NCBI GenBank assembly: GCA_900617975.1
Contig: UZAE01013117.1
Span: 2,172 to 26,309, forward strand
Direction: 5' to 3'
Source of the DNA: Rodentolepis nana
Taxonomy: Eukaryota > Platyhelminthes > Cestoda > Cyclophyllidea > Hymenolepididae
DNA: 24,138 nt
This document shows positions 10,414 to 20,989 of the stretch, one piece after another; position 1 is the stretch's first letter; each line of letters opens with the position of its first letter. The position numbers and the translations under genes were made by a program. The notes under the pieces are model-generated. The model did not search any database. It was not told the DNA's origin and was given only the letters and a program-made list of their open reading frames with translations.

Positions 10414-13400
10414 TCATCTACGCCTACGGTTTTTAACGCTCACTTCCTCGTAAAAGTGTTTTCCAGCACGACCAGTTCGTCTCCTCAGCGCCCTTTCTAA
10501 TTGACGCTGACGGGCTTTAGATAGACCCTTCTCTTTGCTGACCTGCTCCTCCTCTTCAGCTTGGATTATTTCTTCGTCTTCAGCAGTTGGAAGGAGATTT
10601 ATTCCACTAGCGTCACTGTCACTTTCTGCATCGAAATTCTCATTGATTTGCTAAAAATCATAAGAATAGAACGTTCTATAGTGCTTGCACCTTTGGGCCA
10701 TGTTGATTGAGAAACGGGGATTCCTAAATCCCTATTTCAACGAGAACTAATAATTATCGTTAAAAACGCGTAATTGTTCAAAACATTCCGCATGGATAGA
10801 GAGATATTCTGGGAAAAACTAAAACTTCACTACTCGTCTTGGCGATCAGAATTAATCCACACCATTTAAATTAACTCATTTGAATCCATGCAGAACATGG
10901 CATCAATAAGAAGCTCAAGGGAATGACTAGAAGATGGAATACAAGAAATCACTACCGGTGGTATCGGTATACATTTGGATTTTCAAATTGTAAATGTAGA
11001 ATATTCGAGACAAACTCTAGATGATACGTAAACATGCAGTGACGCATTAATTACGAGTTCCATCTTACAAAATAGAGGAGTGAAATTGAAAACATGAGAG
11101 ATGGAGCAACAATAAAAGGCATTAGAAGATTAGCAATTTTAAGAGTGCAAGAAACAGCGACGCCAAAATATATTCGGTGGTTGAACTAATAAAGATGTGC
11201 GCAATATTAACAATACTATCCTAAAGGCACTGAGAAATACGTGAAACTTAGAAATCAACTTTACCTCCATCGATTCTTCCACTGTTTGACCAGCATCTGC
11301 AGTTTCCTCAAAGGCATCAGCAAAGTCCTAAAGAAACAAAAAATTAGGTGAACCTTTCCAACGGGTAAATACCTTTAATAAATTACTAACCCGTTCAAGA
11401 GACTCTTCCTTCTGCTGAGAATTTTCTGAAGGTCCAGTTCCATTTTCCTCGCCTTCTTCCTCTTCTAGACCTGGCGGTTTGACGAAGTAGGGAAGCTTTC
11501 CGCGTTGAAAATCATTAAGCACACGTTTGGAAGTTGTGGTAATATCCGGCTCACCACCCTGGAGGAGAAAGAAATGATGACTCCACCCAAAATAAAAAAT
11601 ATCAATAGAAGCAGTAGTAATTGGATGATACCTTTAACAACTTGCCTGTCTTCTTTGCAACTAGTTCCAGAAAGAGATTGGGATCTACGGGCCACTTAGA
11701 GGTTTCTGAGTATTCATAAACTGGTTTTTCTACTTCTTCAGTGACTTTCTTTTCTCCTGTAATTGATTCTCCTGAAAGCGGGTGACAGGATGGATCGAAA
11801 TCTGGGAGACCGTAGCGCTGTTGTAAAAACTCAGGTTTGACTCGAGCTAAAACCTCTGGAATGTAGATGTCGGGTTGCGAGAGGTATTCAACGCGGACCT
11901 AAAAATTAGATACACAGAAATAGTTAACTTTAACAGATACCGAACAGAAACACTAGACGCAGCTAGAGGAAAAAAAATTTGTGGGCAGAAATAAATTCAT
12001 TTTCAAACCTTACTGAAGCGCTCTATTAAACTACGAGGCACCACAGGTAATCGAGAAAAAATACATCTCCGACGCTCAAATCGCAGAGAGGAATAACAAC
12101 AGAGATCAGTTCTGGAGAGGAAACCGGATTGTAAAACCAATGTGAATGAGCATTACGCTTAATATTTTCGAATCAGAGAATTTATATGAATGCCTTTTAT
12201 TAATGTTATAGAGTGCGTACTAGATGGATCAAAACAAGCACACAAATGAAGGTAATAAAAGAGGTCCTAACAATGCGCAATGATTCCTAAAAATTGAAAA
12301 TAGAAGCAATTCTCTATCTCACGATCTAGTCAATATTGGTTCTAAGCAAATTACATGGAACAGTACGAAATAGTAAAAGAAATAGCTTAAATTCAAACGA
12401 ACTGTATAAGTTATCTTACAAACAAGACATCATAGGGAATTGTGGAACTGAAGTAATAAAATTAAATGAACGAAAAAAGTTGTCTAAAAGTCGTATCAAG
12501 AAGCGATTAACCAAGTACGTAATTGCCTTGTGTGATTCCTTTACACTTCCTACAAGATGTTATAACGAAAACGAGAAGAAAAGAAATACAAAATCACGAC
12601 ACCTACCACACCCTTCATAACCATATCGGCTTCCGTATCACCTTCCGGATAAACAACACCAGGACAATCGATAAGATAAATCGATTTCAGCAATGTCACG
12701 TACTGCCAGACTTTTGTTTCTCCAGCGATTGGAGCTACATTACAAACCTTCTTCGATCTATAAAATAATTCATTAGTTGCTTTAAAGCCGCGTCAATATT
12801 CAGCACAGGGAAGAAAACTTAACACACCTCAAGGCATTGATTATGCTTGACTTTCCAACATTGGGATAGCCAATAATTCCAACACTTATTTGTTGGCGGT
12901 CTTTCGCATGTAGACCAGCCAATTGACGTAACAAACCCATCAAAGCAGTTTTACCGAGAGGTTTTGTCAAATTAGCATAGAATACAAGAGTTGGGTATTC
13001 CATAGACAATAATTTCTTCCAGCGTTTCTAAATTAAAAAAAATAAATACGCTGAGGTCGAGAATTTACCGTAATCCAAACTGGTACAAGATCGACTTTGT
13101 TAATGACAAATATGAAATGTTTGTTGGGTTTCTCCTTTTTCATATACTGCTCAATGTGTTTTGATCTGGTTCCCATAGGGTCACGCGCATCAAGAACGTA
13201 AAGCACAACATCCGAGGAATCTAGGACCTTGAAAAGTTCATTCCACAATCTTTTAGAAGATCCAGCTTTGAAATGAGGATCACTAGTAATACACTTGGGC
13301 TCATCTTCGCGAACAAGGTCGCGATCATTCCCTTGCGAATATGACAACCAGCTCTCTTCAGCTTTTTTGGCTAAAGCCTATATAAGAATAAACTATTAAA

Positions 13401-13991
13401 TAACAAAAGGAATTAACTGATAAATCATCCACATTTAACTGAGGACGTTTTCTTCTAGCCTTTTTACCAAAAGCATCTTGAAAGCTTTCAGCAACGAGAA
13501 TATCTGGTCTCCTTTTCTAAAATTTCAAGAATCAGAAGAGATAATTAACATACCGTTTTCTTTTCATCTAGGAGGGAAACTGGCAACTGAGTTTGACGCA
13601 GCATAATTTCGTATGGATTCTTTATCTTCATGGCCTCTTTAAAGGCTTGAAGGGAATCCTGGGAAATAACTCGAGTGTTGCCAAACCATCGACGATTAGG
13701 CTCAACTCGGGAGACGGTACCAGAAGCAACAGTATTTTGAAAAGGAGCGGCACGAACAATATGACCCTGCTTATCACTAAATTTTCAATACTTCAATATG
13801 AAAAAGTTTACCGTTTAGGCTTGAAATTTCTATACATATTAAGACGACGAATCGTGTTCTTAGAACGCATAGTTGATCCCTTTTCCTGCTTTCCTCGATC
13901 TAACACTACTAAGACAATGCTAAAACAAATTACCGGGATTTAGGGAGTGGTTTCCCTTATTCACATTATCTTTCCTTCGTGGTGGCCCCAT
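10414..13991 (-). CDS. GNL2: Nucleolar GTP-binding protein 2 (NOG2/GNL2), 11 exons
   Basis: NOG2 is a circularly permuted GTPase that joins pre-60S ribosomal particles in the nucleolus and nucleoplasm and is needed for late large-subunit assembly. Exons on the minus strand: 13934-13991, 13812-13899, 13554-13776, 13418-13516, 13069-13377, 12828-13027, 12607-12757, 11632-11898, 11391-11558, 11265-11327, 10414-10650. All joins are GT-AG and keep frame, giving 620 aa against about 730 in human. The missing length is mainly in the acidic C-terminal half. The N-terminus carries the conserved NPDR and TIRRLNMYR. The permuted GTPase motifs are DARDP (219-223), NKVD (249-252, G4), GYPNVGKS (312-319, G1) and DCPG (356-359, G3), followed by KTGKLLKGGEPD and [11 protein letters not shown]. 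The end is acidic then Arg/Lys-rich with VKNRRRR. Introns are 34, 35, 37, 40, 41, 70, 708, 73, 63 and 614 nt. Exon 9 could alternatively end at 11373, adding six in-frame residues. Confidence 0.93.
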
Positions 13992-14664
13992 GTTAATATT
14001 CCTTATAACAACACGTGAGAATTTGGCCAAAGTGGCAGATCAAGCGCACATTTTTTAGGCGCAGAAATTGAACGTTAGCCTTTTGACAAGGAAAATAAAA
14101 AGATTTTGATTAATACTACGAAAAATTTATAAATTAAAATATTTTTTTGCATTTCTTTAATTTACGTGTTCTGATTTACGTTCCGTATAATAAACGCAAA
14201 TAATTTATTTAAACATGCATTTAATACATATTCATGCTTATTTTCCTTGACGCATTATGTTCTCTATTATTGAAACACATCATTGACCTGGATTTTCGAT
14301 TGTGTTGAACGGGGTGTTACAGATAAAAGTGCATTAACTTTCATAGTTCTTTGGAAAGCTTGAAGTTGTAATTCTCATTAATGTGTTTTGTTGTTTGTCT
14401 CTTTTATTTCCTTAAGTAGATTTGACTCGAAATCCACGGGGAAATGCATTGCAAATGCTAATCAATAGGTAAGTTAATTAAATCATTTCAAGTATGTAAA
14501 GAATTTTTAAAAACGCTGTAGTATAAGTGTTATTTGCTAATATGTGTTCGGCCTATTTTAAGTGGTAAATGACTGCCTTCAACCCATCATGTCTGTCTAA
14601 TAATCACATCCAAAAAAGTTATTAATTTTAAAACATGAGCTTTCGTTATAAATTTACCTTTTGC
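13992..14664. other. Upstream region of NOG2
   Basis: No TATA box stands out before the NOG2 start, as is usual for a housekeeping gene. The rest is AT-rich and I see no gene in it. Confidence 0.45.
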
Positions 14665-14889
14665 CTACACTTGCTTAATCAGCTTACTTCCTTGGCTAAG
14701 AAATTTTATTTCTTTCGCAGCCCCATTTCTATGAGTTTTCAATTTCCAAGAGACCTCCGTTGTAGACACTGATGAAATACTAGCAATTACTGCTGGATTC
14801 AATACATTTTGAATTGATATGCGTATTTCAATAAAATCGGTATTCATAAACTCGTAATATTCAACATGTAACACAAATAACAACTCCAC
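14665..14889 (-). pseudogene. Coding-like segment, unassigned
   Basis: Open frame of 74 codons with a normal amino-acid mix, for example residues near VSTTEVSWKLKTHRN and AAKEIKFLSQGSK, ending at a TAG. A TGA lies in frame just upstream, so it would have to be a terminal exon or a decayed fragment. I recognise no family, and no partner exons were found in the 1.2 kb to its right. It lies directly behind NOG2 on the same strand. It may be chance. Confidence 0.2.
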
Positions 14890-15457
14890 TTTTCAAAAAA
14901 TAATATTATGAAAAGAAGTTGAATCCCAATCATAATAAGTACAATAAAGTCGATTGACATCTGATTTGAGAACAATACTCACAAAAGAAGTATTTTTTTG
15001 AGATTTCAGAGAACTTTATGCTGTTTCCACCTGTATTTTTTAAAACAAATTTACTATTCTACTACATTTTTAAAATGTATTGCATGTCAACAAGTTACCA
15101 AATGATTGAGCAGTGCCAAGTGGATGAATAATAATTACAAAGCAAAAACTCTTTCATTGACATTCAATAATTAATTACTTAAGAATGGTTCCCAAATTCA
15201 ACAACCATGATGAATTCAGGAAAAATAATTTACCGCCTTTCAATGTGGAAAAATTTTAAACCTCAGCAATTAGCCTTCCTCTTTTGAGAAGTTGTTGCCG
15301 GAGTGAAGAGTAACTACGAATTGAAATCCATATTCGTCCAAAACTGATTTGTAGTAATCCCAATTACCAAATAGACTTACTAAACTTAGTAATTACTAAA
15401 ATATGTAATGTCAGCAATTAAATTATTTTTATTTTTGCCGTGAGCATTACTCGAATT
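14890..15457. other. Non-coding interval, nothing recognised
   Basis: AT-rich sequence to the left of the second 131-bp repeat copy. No gene supported. Confidence 0.45.
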
Positions 15458-15587
15458 TGTAGCGGATTGCTACGTTAGTTAAGCCTGACCGACTCAGAAA
15501 TCTCTATGGCAGATTCTCCAACATCTAGCTAGACTCCCAGAACAAGCTAAGCTATAGCCTAGCTATAAGGGAAACAGACGCGTAGCA
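15458..15587 (-). repeat. 131-bp dispersed repeat, copy 2 (inverted)
   Basis: Reverse-complement match to 4529-4659 at about nine bases in ten. It starts TGTAGC and ends with the complement of TGCTAC. GTAGC and GCTAC at its left end (15459-15473 approximately) could form a small hairpin. One ambiguous base (N) lies just outside it at 15593. Confidence 0.8.
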
Positions 15588-15978
15588 CGGAANAACTCTA
15601 GCATAATTCGTGTGAACATTGATAGCTAAAATATTTCTGAGTAGGGTTCTATAGCAGGATTTCTATTTGGTCATTGATGATGTGTCCCACAAATTTGATA
15701 AAGAAAGCAAACCTCCATATGATCAAATATTTAAACACTCGTCAAGTGACATGAACCAGCCTAAAAAACTGACAAAGTACAAAGAAAAATGAAAAGGAGG
15801 TAGAAGAACCTAGTTATGTCCTCAACCAGAAGCACCAATTTATTAGTCATTTTGCTCAACCCTGAATAAAAAATCACGTTATAAGCCAATCAAGAAACAG
15901 TTGAACACGGGTTGTGGAAAGTGCACAATAAAGTACGCAAATGGGATAGAGGATGAAACAGCTGAATATTCTCTAAGT

Positions 15979-16032
15979 GTAACGAGTGTCGTTTAATGAT
16001 GTCACAACACTGAATTCGTGGATTTATAAATA
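15979..16032 (+). promoter_or_regulatory. Promoter of Cys-rich gene A: conserved box plus TATA
   Basis: A box of about 42 bp (15979-16020; includes aatgatgtcacaacactgaa) is followed by TATAAATA at 16025-16032, 43 nt before the ATG. The box recurs at the same place before genes B, C and D. Further upstream, gtggaaagtgcacaat (about 15914-15929) is also shared with gene D. Confidence 0.75.
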
Positions 16033-16074
16033 GTTCTTTGGGAAAGGGAGGCAGTAAAAAGAAAGAAAATAAAG

Positions 16075-16401
16075 ATGTCTCGCAATTGCCTGTTTGTCCT
16101 CACTCTTCTGGCTTTCGCACTTGTCGCTTCAGCATATTTCCCACACGACCACTACCTCCAACACCACCAACACCACAATTACATTATTCAGCATCACTCA
16201 CACCAACGATGCTTCTGCAAATACTACCCCACTTTCACTTGCTGCACTCAACCTCAGCTTCCCGAGTGCCAGATGCCCAGACACTACCCAACTTGCACCC
16301 AAACCTACGAGAAGTGTGTGGAGACATGCAAAGTGAACATCTACTGCATCCAATACTGTCAGACTCGTTTCCGTCTCATTCCCCAATTCCCACGTTGTTA
16401 A
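16075..16401 (+). CDS. Secreted Cys-rich protein A (108 aa)
   Basis: Member of a four-gene family in this window. Residues 1-20 are a signal peptide (MSRNCLFVLTLLAFALVASA). The mature N-terminus is His-rich, with twelve His in about 26 residues. It is followed by RCFCKYYPTFTCC, PECQMP, PTC and the core CVETCKVNIYCIQYC, which gives C-x3-C-x5-C-x3-C, and a final PRC. The mature chain has 11 cysteines. The ATG was chosen because aaaataaagATG and the signal peptide are shared with gene B. Codons mostly end in C, unlike the AT-rich surroundings. AATAAA follows about 95 nt after the stop. I recognise no named family. A structural, disulfide- and His-rich secreted product such as an egg-envelope component is an inference from composition. 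A secreted effector or toxin-like fold cannot be excluded. Confidence 0.85.
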   Translation: MSRNCLFVLTLLAFALVASAYFPHDHYLQHHQHHNYIIQHHSHQRCFCKYYPTFTCCTQPQLPECQMPRHYPTCTQTYEKCVETCKVNIYCIQYCQTRFRLIPQFPRC

Positions 16402-16494
16402 GGATTCCACTAACATCCTCACTTCAAAATTAAAATTCCACCGCCACCACCCAAGTTTCAACACCTACTATGATACACATCCTCAATACGCTTA

Positions 16495-16500
16495 AATAAA
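16495..16500 (+). terminator. Poly(A) signal of gene A
   Basis: AATAAA about 95 nt after the stop codon, with further AATAAA-like hexamers in the next 35 nt. Confidence 0.6.
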
Positions 16501-16529
16501 CCTTAAATGAATTAATAAATGAATAAATA

Positions 16530-17982
16530 ATTTCTTTAATACTTTGCTGTTTATCATTAGCTCAGGGGGCTTTATAAGCTGAAAAACTCATAAATATCCA
16601 CAATATTCATTTTGTCCGAAGTATGAATACATGAATTGAAATAGCACTTTGGTGATCATAAATCAAAAGTGGATAGAAATTAGTTGTAGAATATCTACAG
16701 CCAAAATTTCAGTCACCACAATTGATTGGAGATATTTGCAATGCATAACCAATCCCATGGATGTCACTTTCACAAACTGACTGCGATCTGCCTTTTGAAA
16801 TGGAAAACCTTAGATCCTCTAGCTGGAGGTGAAAATGTTAGTCATGGAGATGGGGCATGAATTCCATTAGCGCAACATGCGTGAAAACAGGCAAATGAAA
16901 GATGATGGCTCTGTTGATTGACTTAGAGCCGTCAGGCGCTTCGATGTAGAGAGAGATATTTTTATTGACCTCAGTTTGTCACCATGTTGTTTAATGAGAG
17001 GAAAGAGAGTTTTCGGTTTGATTATTCTTCTGTCATGATTTTGATCTGAAGAGGGATGAAGAGGTTGTTGGTCTGTTCAGTTAATAAACAGAGATACCAT
17101 AATGTATGAAAGGCATCTGCTGACGTTTTGAAGTAGTAAAATGAACTTGTCTCTCAAGTGGCCTAGTTGGCAAGCCAAGATCCGTAAAATGACTTGCATC
17201 GTATGAATCTCATCTGGATCATCTCTGTCTTTATGGGCTGTGTGGATCAAAAGCGTTGTAGAACTGTTCTCCGACATCTTTGCCGAAAAATGATTTTTTA
17301 CTTTGGCGGGAGAATCAAGAACATAAGGGAGGAGAAGAAAGAGGCCACAACGCTACAACTTGATCATTATATTTGTATTCCAAATTAAACGATGCACGAC
17401 ACCTTGGTTCCTCTTCTTCTCGTCTTCTCTCCTCATTTGCGTCACGCTGCATGACTCTGTTCACCCAACTGACCGAGATCGTTCGAGTGTCTGTGATTCC
17501 CCATTGCTTCTCGTTGATTATAAGCTGGAGTTTCACATAGTCATCGAGGAAGGTGGGCCTAGTTACAGCGTAGAAACAGTGATCTCACGTGCTTATCCAG
17601 ATGATTCAATGTAGGAGGCTGGGCCCCAAGTAGACATTGGTCGACACCAGTAAAAAACCAATCTACGGATGAGTTTTGAAGAAAGCACTTGCATATAATG
17701 TAATCAATGAATTACTAACTAGTAATAGCTTTAGCAGTTGGCCAATAGAAGCAACAGACCTTTTACTAAAACGTTAGTTTTTAAGCAGAAAATAAATATA
17801 ACCCAGATTCGAAGAGTCTAGATTTGACAACAACTTAAAGATCACAAGCACACTCCTCCCACACATTACTGAATAGAAATTTCGTTTAACGGGAAACCGA
17901 AAAAGTGTAAACATGAGCTGTCGAAAGTGCAAAACAGTCCACAACTGTAATAATGCATGCGGCAGTTGAATGCACACTCAGT
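16530..17982. other. Spacer between genes A and B
   Basis: No gene supported. The sequence is homologous to the B-C spacer and to the 3' flank of D. A short segment at about 17512-17614 (+) reads like a coding fragment ending in SRAYPDDSM, but its counterpart in the B-C spacer does not stay open. Confidence 0.6.
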
Positions 17983-18033
17983 GTAACGAAGTCGTTCTAT
18001 GACCTCACAACACTGAAGTCGTTGGTATATAAA
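17983..18033 (+). promoter_or_regulatory. Promoter of Cys-rich gene B: conserved box plus TATA
   Basis: The shared box (gtaacgaagtcgtt, then cctcacaacactgaagtcgt) ends just before TATATAAA at 18026-18033, 46 nt before the ATG. The central tgatgtcac of genes A and D is tgacctcac here. Confidence 0.75.
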
Positions 18034-18078
18034 GAGTTGGATGTGAAAGGTGTGGCATTGAAATCGAGGAAAATAAAG

Positions 18079-18423
18079 ATGTCTCGCAATTGTCTGTTTG
18101 CCCTCACTCTTCTCGCTCTCGCAATTCTTGCCTCAGCACACTATGAACAGAGCTACCAGCAAGGGCAGCAAATCATCAAACACCGCTCATACCAACGATG
18201 CTTCTGCAAGTACTACCCCACTTTCACATGCTGTGTGCAACCTCAACTTGCCGAATGCCAGATGCCCACACACTTCCCAACTTGCGCGCCAACCTACGAG
18301 AAGTGCGTGGAGACATGCAAAGTGAACATCTACTGCATCCAATACTGCCAGACTCGTTTCCGTCTCGTTCCTCAATTCCCACGATGTCACCATCACCACC
18401 ATCACCACGATCACTTCCATTAA
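18079..18423 (+). CDS. Secreted Cys-rich protein B (114 aa)
   Basis: Closest paralogue of A. Signal peptide residues 1-20 (MSRNCLFALTLLALAILASA), then a Gln-rich rather than His-rich N-terminus. RCFCKYYPTFTCC, AECQMP, PTC and CVETCKVNIYCIQYC are all as in A, with 11 mature cysteines up to PRC. Unlike A it continues into a His tail, seven His then DHFH, which could bind metal. The frame is open back to 17953, but the start at 18079 is fixed by the family's aaaataaagATG, the signal peptide and a TATA box that lies inside the upstream extension. AATAAA at 18509 is 86 nt past the stop. Codons are rich in C at third positions. Function is unknown; the structural secreted role is inferred. Confidence 0.85.
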   Translation: MSRNCLFALTLLALAILASAHYEQSYQQGQQIIKHRSYQRCFCKYYPTFTCCVQPQLAECQMPTHFPTCAPTYEKCVETCKVNIYCIQYCQTRFRLVPQFPRCHHHHHHHDHFH

Positions 18424-18508
18424 CTCAGGCACTCATCTTCACTGCTCTTTTTAACACTCAACCGAGTGAACCCATGAATGTCTGAATGAATGAATCAATT
18501 AATTGGTT

Positions 18509-18514
18509 AATAAA
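18509..18514 (+). terminator. Poly(A) signal of gene B
   Basis: AATAAA 86 nt after the stop codon. Confidence 0.6.
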
Positions 18515-18529
18515 TTTCCTACCACATGC

Positions 18530-19756
18530 AGAAGACCTAGTTCTTTTCAAACAAACTTTGACTGAAATGGCCTTCATTAAATGTTCCAATTGTGCTAATT
18601 AAATGGTGCCTCATTTCGTCTCTTCTAATGATCTGTTCTTATTGCCCTATTGGCCATCACATCTTGACGTATCTCAATTGTAATGTTTATCCTCATTAGT
18701 GGTATTGAGGTGGTCAATGCTCTTGATCATTAATTTACTGCCGATTAATTGGTAATGCTGAAATAAGTAGAGCTTGAATGGTGCAAAAAGGTTTCGAAGA
18801 AGGAAGTGAAATTGAGAAAAATGTAAGTGACTTGTGTGAGATAAGCAAGAAACGCAAAACACCTTGAAGTTGTACTCTGAGATGAAATTGTTTATTGGAT
18901 TAACATCCCAAGTGAACTAGTTGTCAAGAAAATTTCCTTCAAATGACCTTTTTAATGGGTTTCATCTGAGTCCTCTGGGTCACCATGGACTGAGTGGATC
19001 AATGCTGCTAACTCCTTTTCCACTAGGGCGAAAGAAACACTACCTATTGAATGAGGGGTGGAGAAAAAGGAGATCACAAAGCTACATTGCATCATAAGGA
19101 GAATTAGTGCCAAAATCGACCAAGCCACATTTTAAACTACGAGAGGGATGTTGAAGGTTGCGAAGTTGAAGAGGACCTGTCCAAAATATTTATCTGGAAA
19201 TCCTTGTGACAGGTGAGGTGTCTGCAGGGAAAAGGAGGCTGATCGGTAGCTGATGTCGAAAGCAAATCTAATTTCGCTACGATTTATCCACTCACAATCA
19301 CACCTATGTCAAGTGTGAAGATCTATTTATTGGATATGCTAAATTCGTGAAAGTGCATATTATTTATTTCAAATAATAGGAGTCTTGATAGCCCATTAAT
19401 AATCTAAGCATATAGTGGATGAGTCTTGCTTTCACTTCAATCACTTTTTCTATTGGCAGTCTGAGGGAGGCTTTTGGTAGCCTTGTTACGACCTAATTGT
19501 TTCGCTTGCGAGCTCACGTTTAGCATGATTGTCCCGGTGCTTAACTGCATCAAATGGGTTAATGTAATTTCTCTCTCACAATTTTGGAGCCATTAGAAAA
19601 ATTTGATTAATGGTCTCAAGGTATTAGACATTCCGCTCTTAAAAAAGTTTCACACCTTTACTTTGAATGTGAAATCTGTTGTACACGAGTTGATGAATTT
19701 GCACGATAAAGTTCGCAATTACAATAAGGCATGAGGCAGCTGTATGTTTGCCAAAT
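18530..19756. other. Spacer between genes B and C
   Basis: No gene supported. The interval is homologous to the other spacers of the array but carries point changes and small indels throughout, including around 19055-19210, where it aligns with the complement of about 21990-22190. Confidence 0.6.
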
Positions 19757-19807
19757 GTAACGAAGAACTTAAATGCTGTCAAAACACTGAAGTCGTGGGT
19801 ATATAAA
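19757..19807 (+). promoter_or_regulatory. Promoter of Cys-rich gene C: conserved box plus TATA
   Basis: Most divergent copy of the shared box (gtaacgaagaacttaaatgc, then tgtcaaaacactgaagtcgt), followed by TATATAAA at 19800-19807, 46 nt before the ATG. Confidence 0.72.
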
Positions 19808-19852
19808 GAGTTTGTTGGGGAAAGTGAGGTATTGAAATCAAGCAAAATAAGG

Positions 19853-20146
19853 ATGTCTCAGAATTTTATGTTTGTCCTCACTCTTCTGTCTCTCACACTT
19901 ACCGTCTCAGCATATTACCCACACTACCTCCAAAATGAAAACGTTAACCAACAATATTATCCCACTTACACATGTTGCGAGAAACCTTATCTCCCCGAAT
20001 GCAAAATGCCCGCACGCTTCCCAACACATACTCGCACCTACGGTGAGTGTGTGGAGACTTGCAAGATAAATATCTACTGCTTCATATACTGCCAGATGCG
20101 CTTCCGACATGTTTCCCAAATCCCAGGCTATCACAGACACCAATAA
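19853..20146 (+). CDS. Secreted Cys-rich protein C (97 aa)
   Basis: Family member of a second subtype. Residues 1-20 are a signal peptide (MSQNFMFVLTLLSLTLTVSA). The mature N-terminus is Tyr-rich (YYPHYLQNENVNQQYYPTYT). The CxC pair seen in A and B is absent. CC, PECKMP and the core CVETCKINIYCFIYC remain, PTC has become PTH, and the final PRC has become PGY before a short HRHQ end. This leaves 7 mature cysteines. The start is set by aaaataaggATG and the signal peptide; the open frame runs back to 19748, but that part contains the TATA box. AATAAA lies at 20242. Tyr and His enrichment would suit phenolic cross-linking as in flatworm eggshell precursors, which is inference only. Confidence 0.83.
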   Translation: MSQNFMFVLTLLSLTLTVSAYYPHYLQNENVNQQYYPTYTCCEKPYLPECKMPARFPTHTRTYGECVETCKINIYCFIYCQMRFRHVSQIPGYHRHQ

Positions 20147-20241
20147 GAACCTCACATCGAAACTCAACTACCACCACCGTACATATTTCTTCATCTCTGA
20201 AATTCCCATTGCCAAAAACCCATTGTCTAATTCAATGAATC

Positions 20242-20247
20242 AATAAA
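20242..20247 (+). terminator. Poly(A) signal of gene C
   Basis: AATAAA 96 nt after the stop codon. Confidence 0.6.
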
Positions 20248-20259
20248 AAATTATTAATA

Positions 20260-20989
20260 CAGGGAATAATTCCCTTAATTCATTATTAATTTAGTGCTTA
20301 TTTTTATCAAATGCTTTCCTTCTTTACAGACTCATTTTGAATGAAATTGCTTGCCACAAATATTCAAATTGTTCTCATTTATTGATATAAATGGTTTGGG
20401 TGTACATGCCTTCTCGTCTAATGATGAATTCTACTTGTACAAGCTATTCTTTTACTTTTGGGTTTTTTTTTGTAGAAAGAAGGCCTTACTCAATGACCAC
20501 TGCCCTCTCCTGAATCCCTCTCCCATTAACGCACCAAATATTTTAGGTACTCCAAATTAAATGCTGATAACTACATAAAGTGGGCTTATTGCAAGACCTC
20601 AGTCATGCCTCATTGAGAGCAAATAGTGACACTATGTAAACAATAAATTGACTGGATGAAGAAAAATCCATATGCTACCAGCGTTGACCAATATTACATG
20701 CAGAATAAGGAAGAGATCAAACTTCTCATGATTGTGAAAGACTATTGAAAATATACATTTCCGTGGAGGTCCAATGTGATTGAAGGTGGAGGCGGAAGTG
20801 ATGGACAAATTTCGGTGTGAGGGGGTTAGTGGAATCCATGGCATCCTGGAAGCGAATCCACACTTCAGGTTACTCAAGAAATTTCAGTTTGTCCGACCTA
20901 CAGTGACTCAGCTGCTGTAGCATCCGAACTAAAGCTGTTCGAACTTATATACACTGCCTGTAATAAAAATGATTATTTATCTCTGAGAT
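20260..20989. other. 3' flank of gene C
   Basis: No gene supported. It is homologous to the 3' flank of D in inverted orientation over most of its length. Confidence 0.55.

Larger units (their letters stand above)
15898..17640 (+). repeat. Duplicated unit A (promoter, gene A, 3' spacer)
   Basis: First of three tandem units. The spacer after gene A matches the spacer after gene B (for example tcaagtggcctagttggcaag near 17154 against ccaagtgaactagttgtcaa near 18909). It also matches the 3' flank of gene D on the other strand (aaaagtggatagaa near 16665; caccacaattga near 16715). Boundaries are approximate. Confidence 0.75.
17900..19300 (+). repeat. Duplicated unit B
   Basis: Second tandem unit. 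Gene starts A to B are 2,004 bp apart and B to C 1,774 bp. Its 3' flank aligns with that of C (gacaaactttgactgaaatg region near 18555-18640 against 20329-20420). Its distal spacer aligns with the A and D spacers. Boundaries are approximate. Confidence 0.75.
19640..20985 (+). repeat. Duplicated unit C
   Basis: Third tandem unit. Its 3' flank matches the 3' flank of D on the opposite strand: caatgaccactgccctctcc near 20492-20511 against its complement near 23192-23211, and gggcttattgcaagac near 20582 against 23102-23117. The unit is cut short by the retroposon copy at 20990. Confidence 0.75.

Noticed and set aside
16038..18485. Overlapping + frames in other phases inside genes A and B
   Set aside because: Composition-driven shadows of the Cys-rich coding sequence, without own promoter or conserved start.
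16198..20167. Antisense open frames over genes A, B and C (and over D on +) of 80-88 codons, alike in all copies
   Set aside because: The sense genes have a biased codon set that rarely produces stops on the other strand, and homology of the copies keeps the frames similar. There is no start context, TATA box or signal peptide on that strand.
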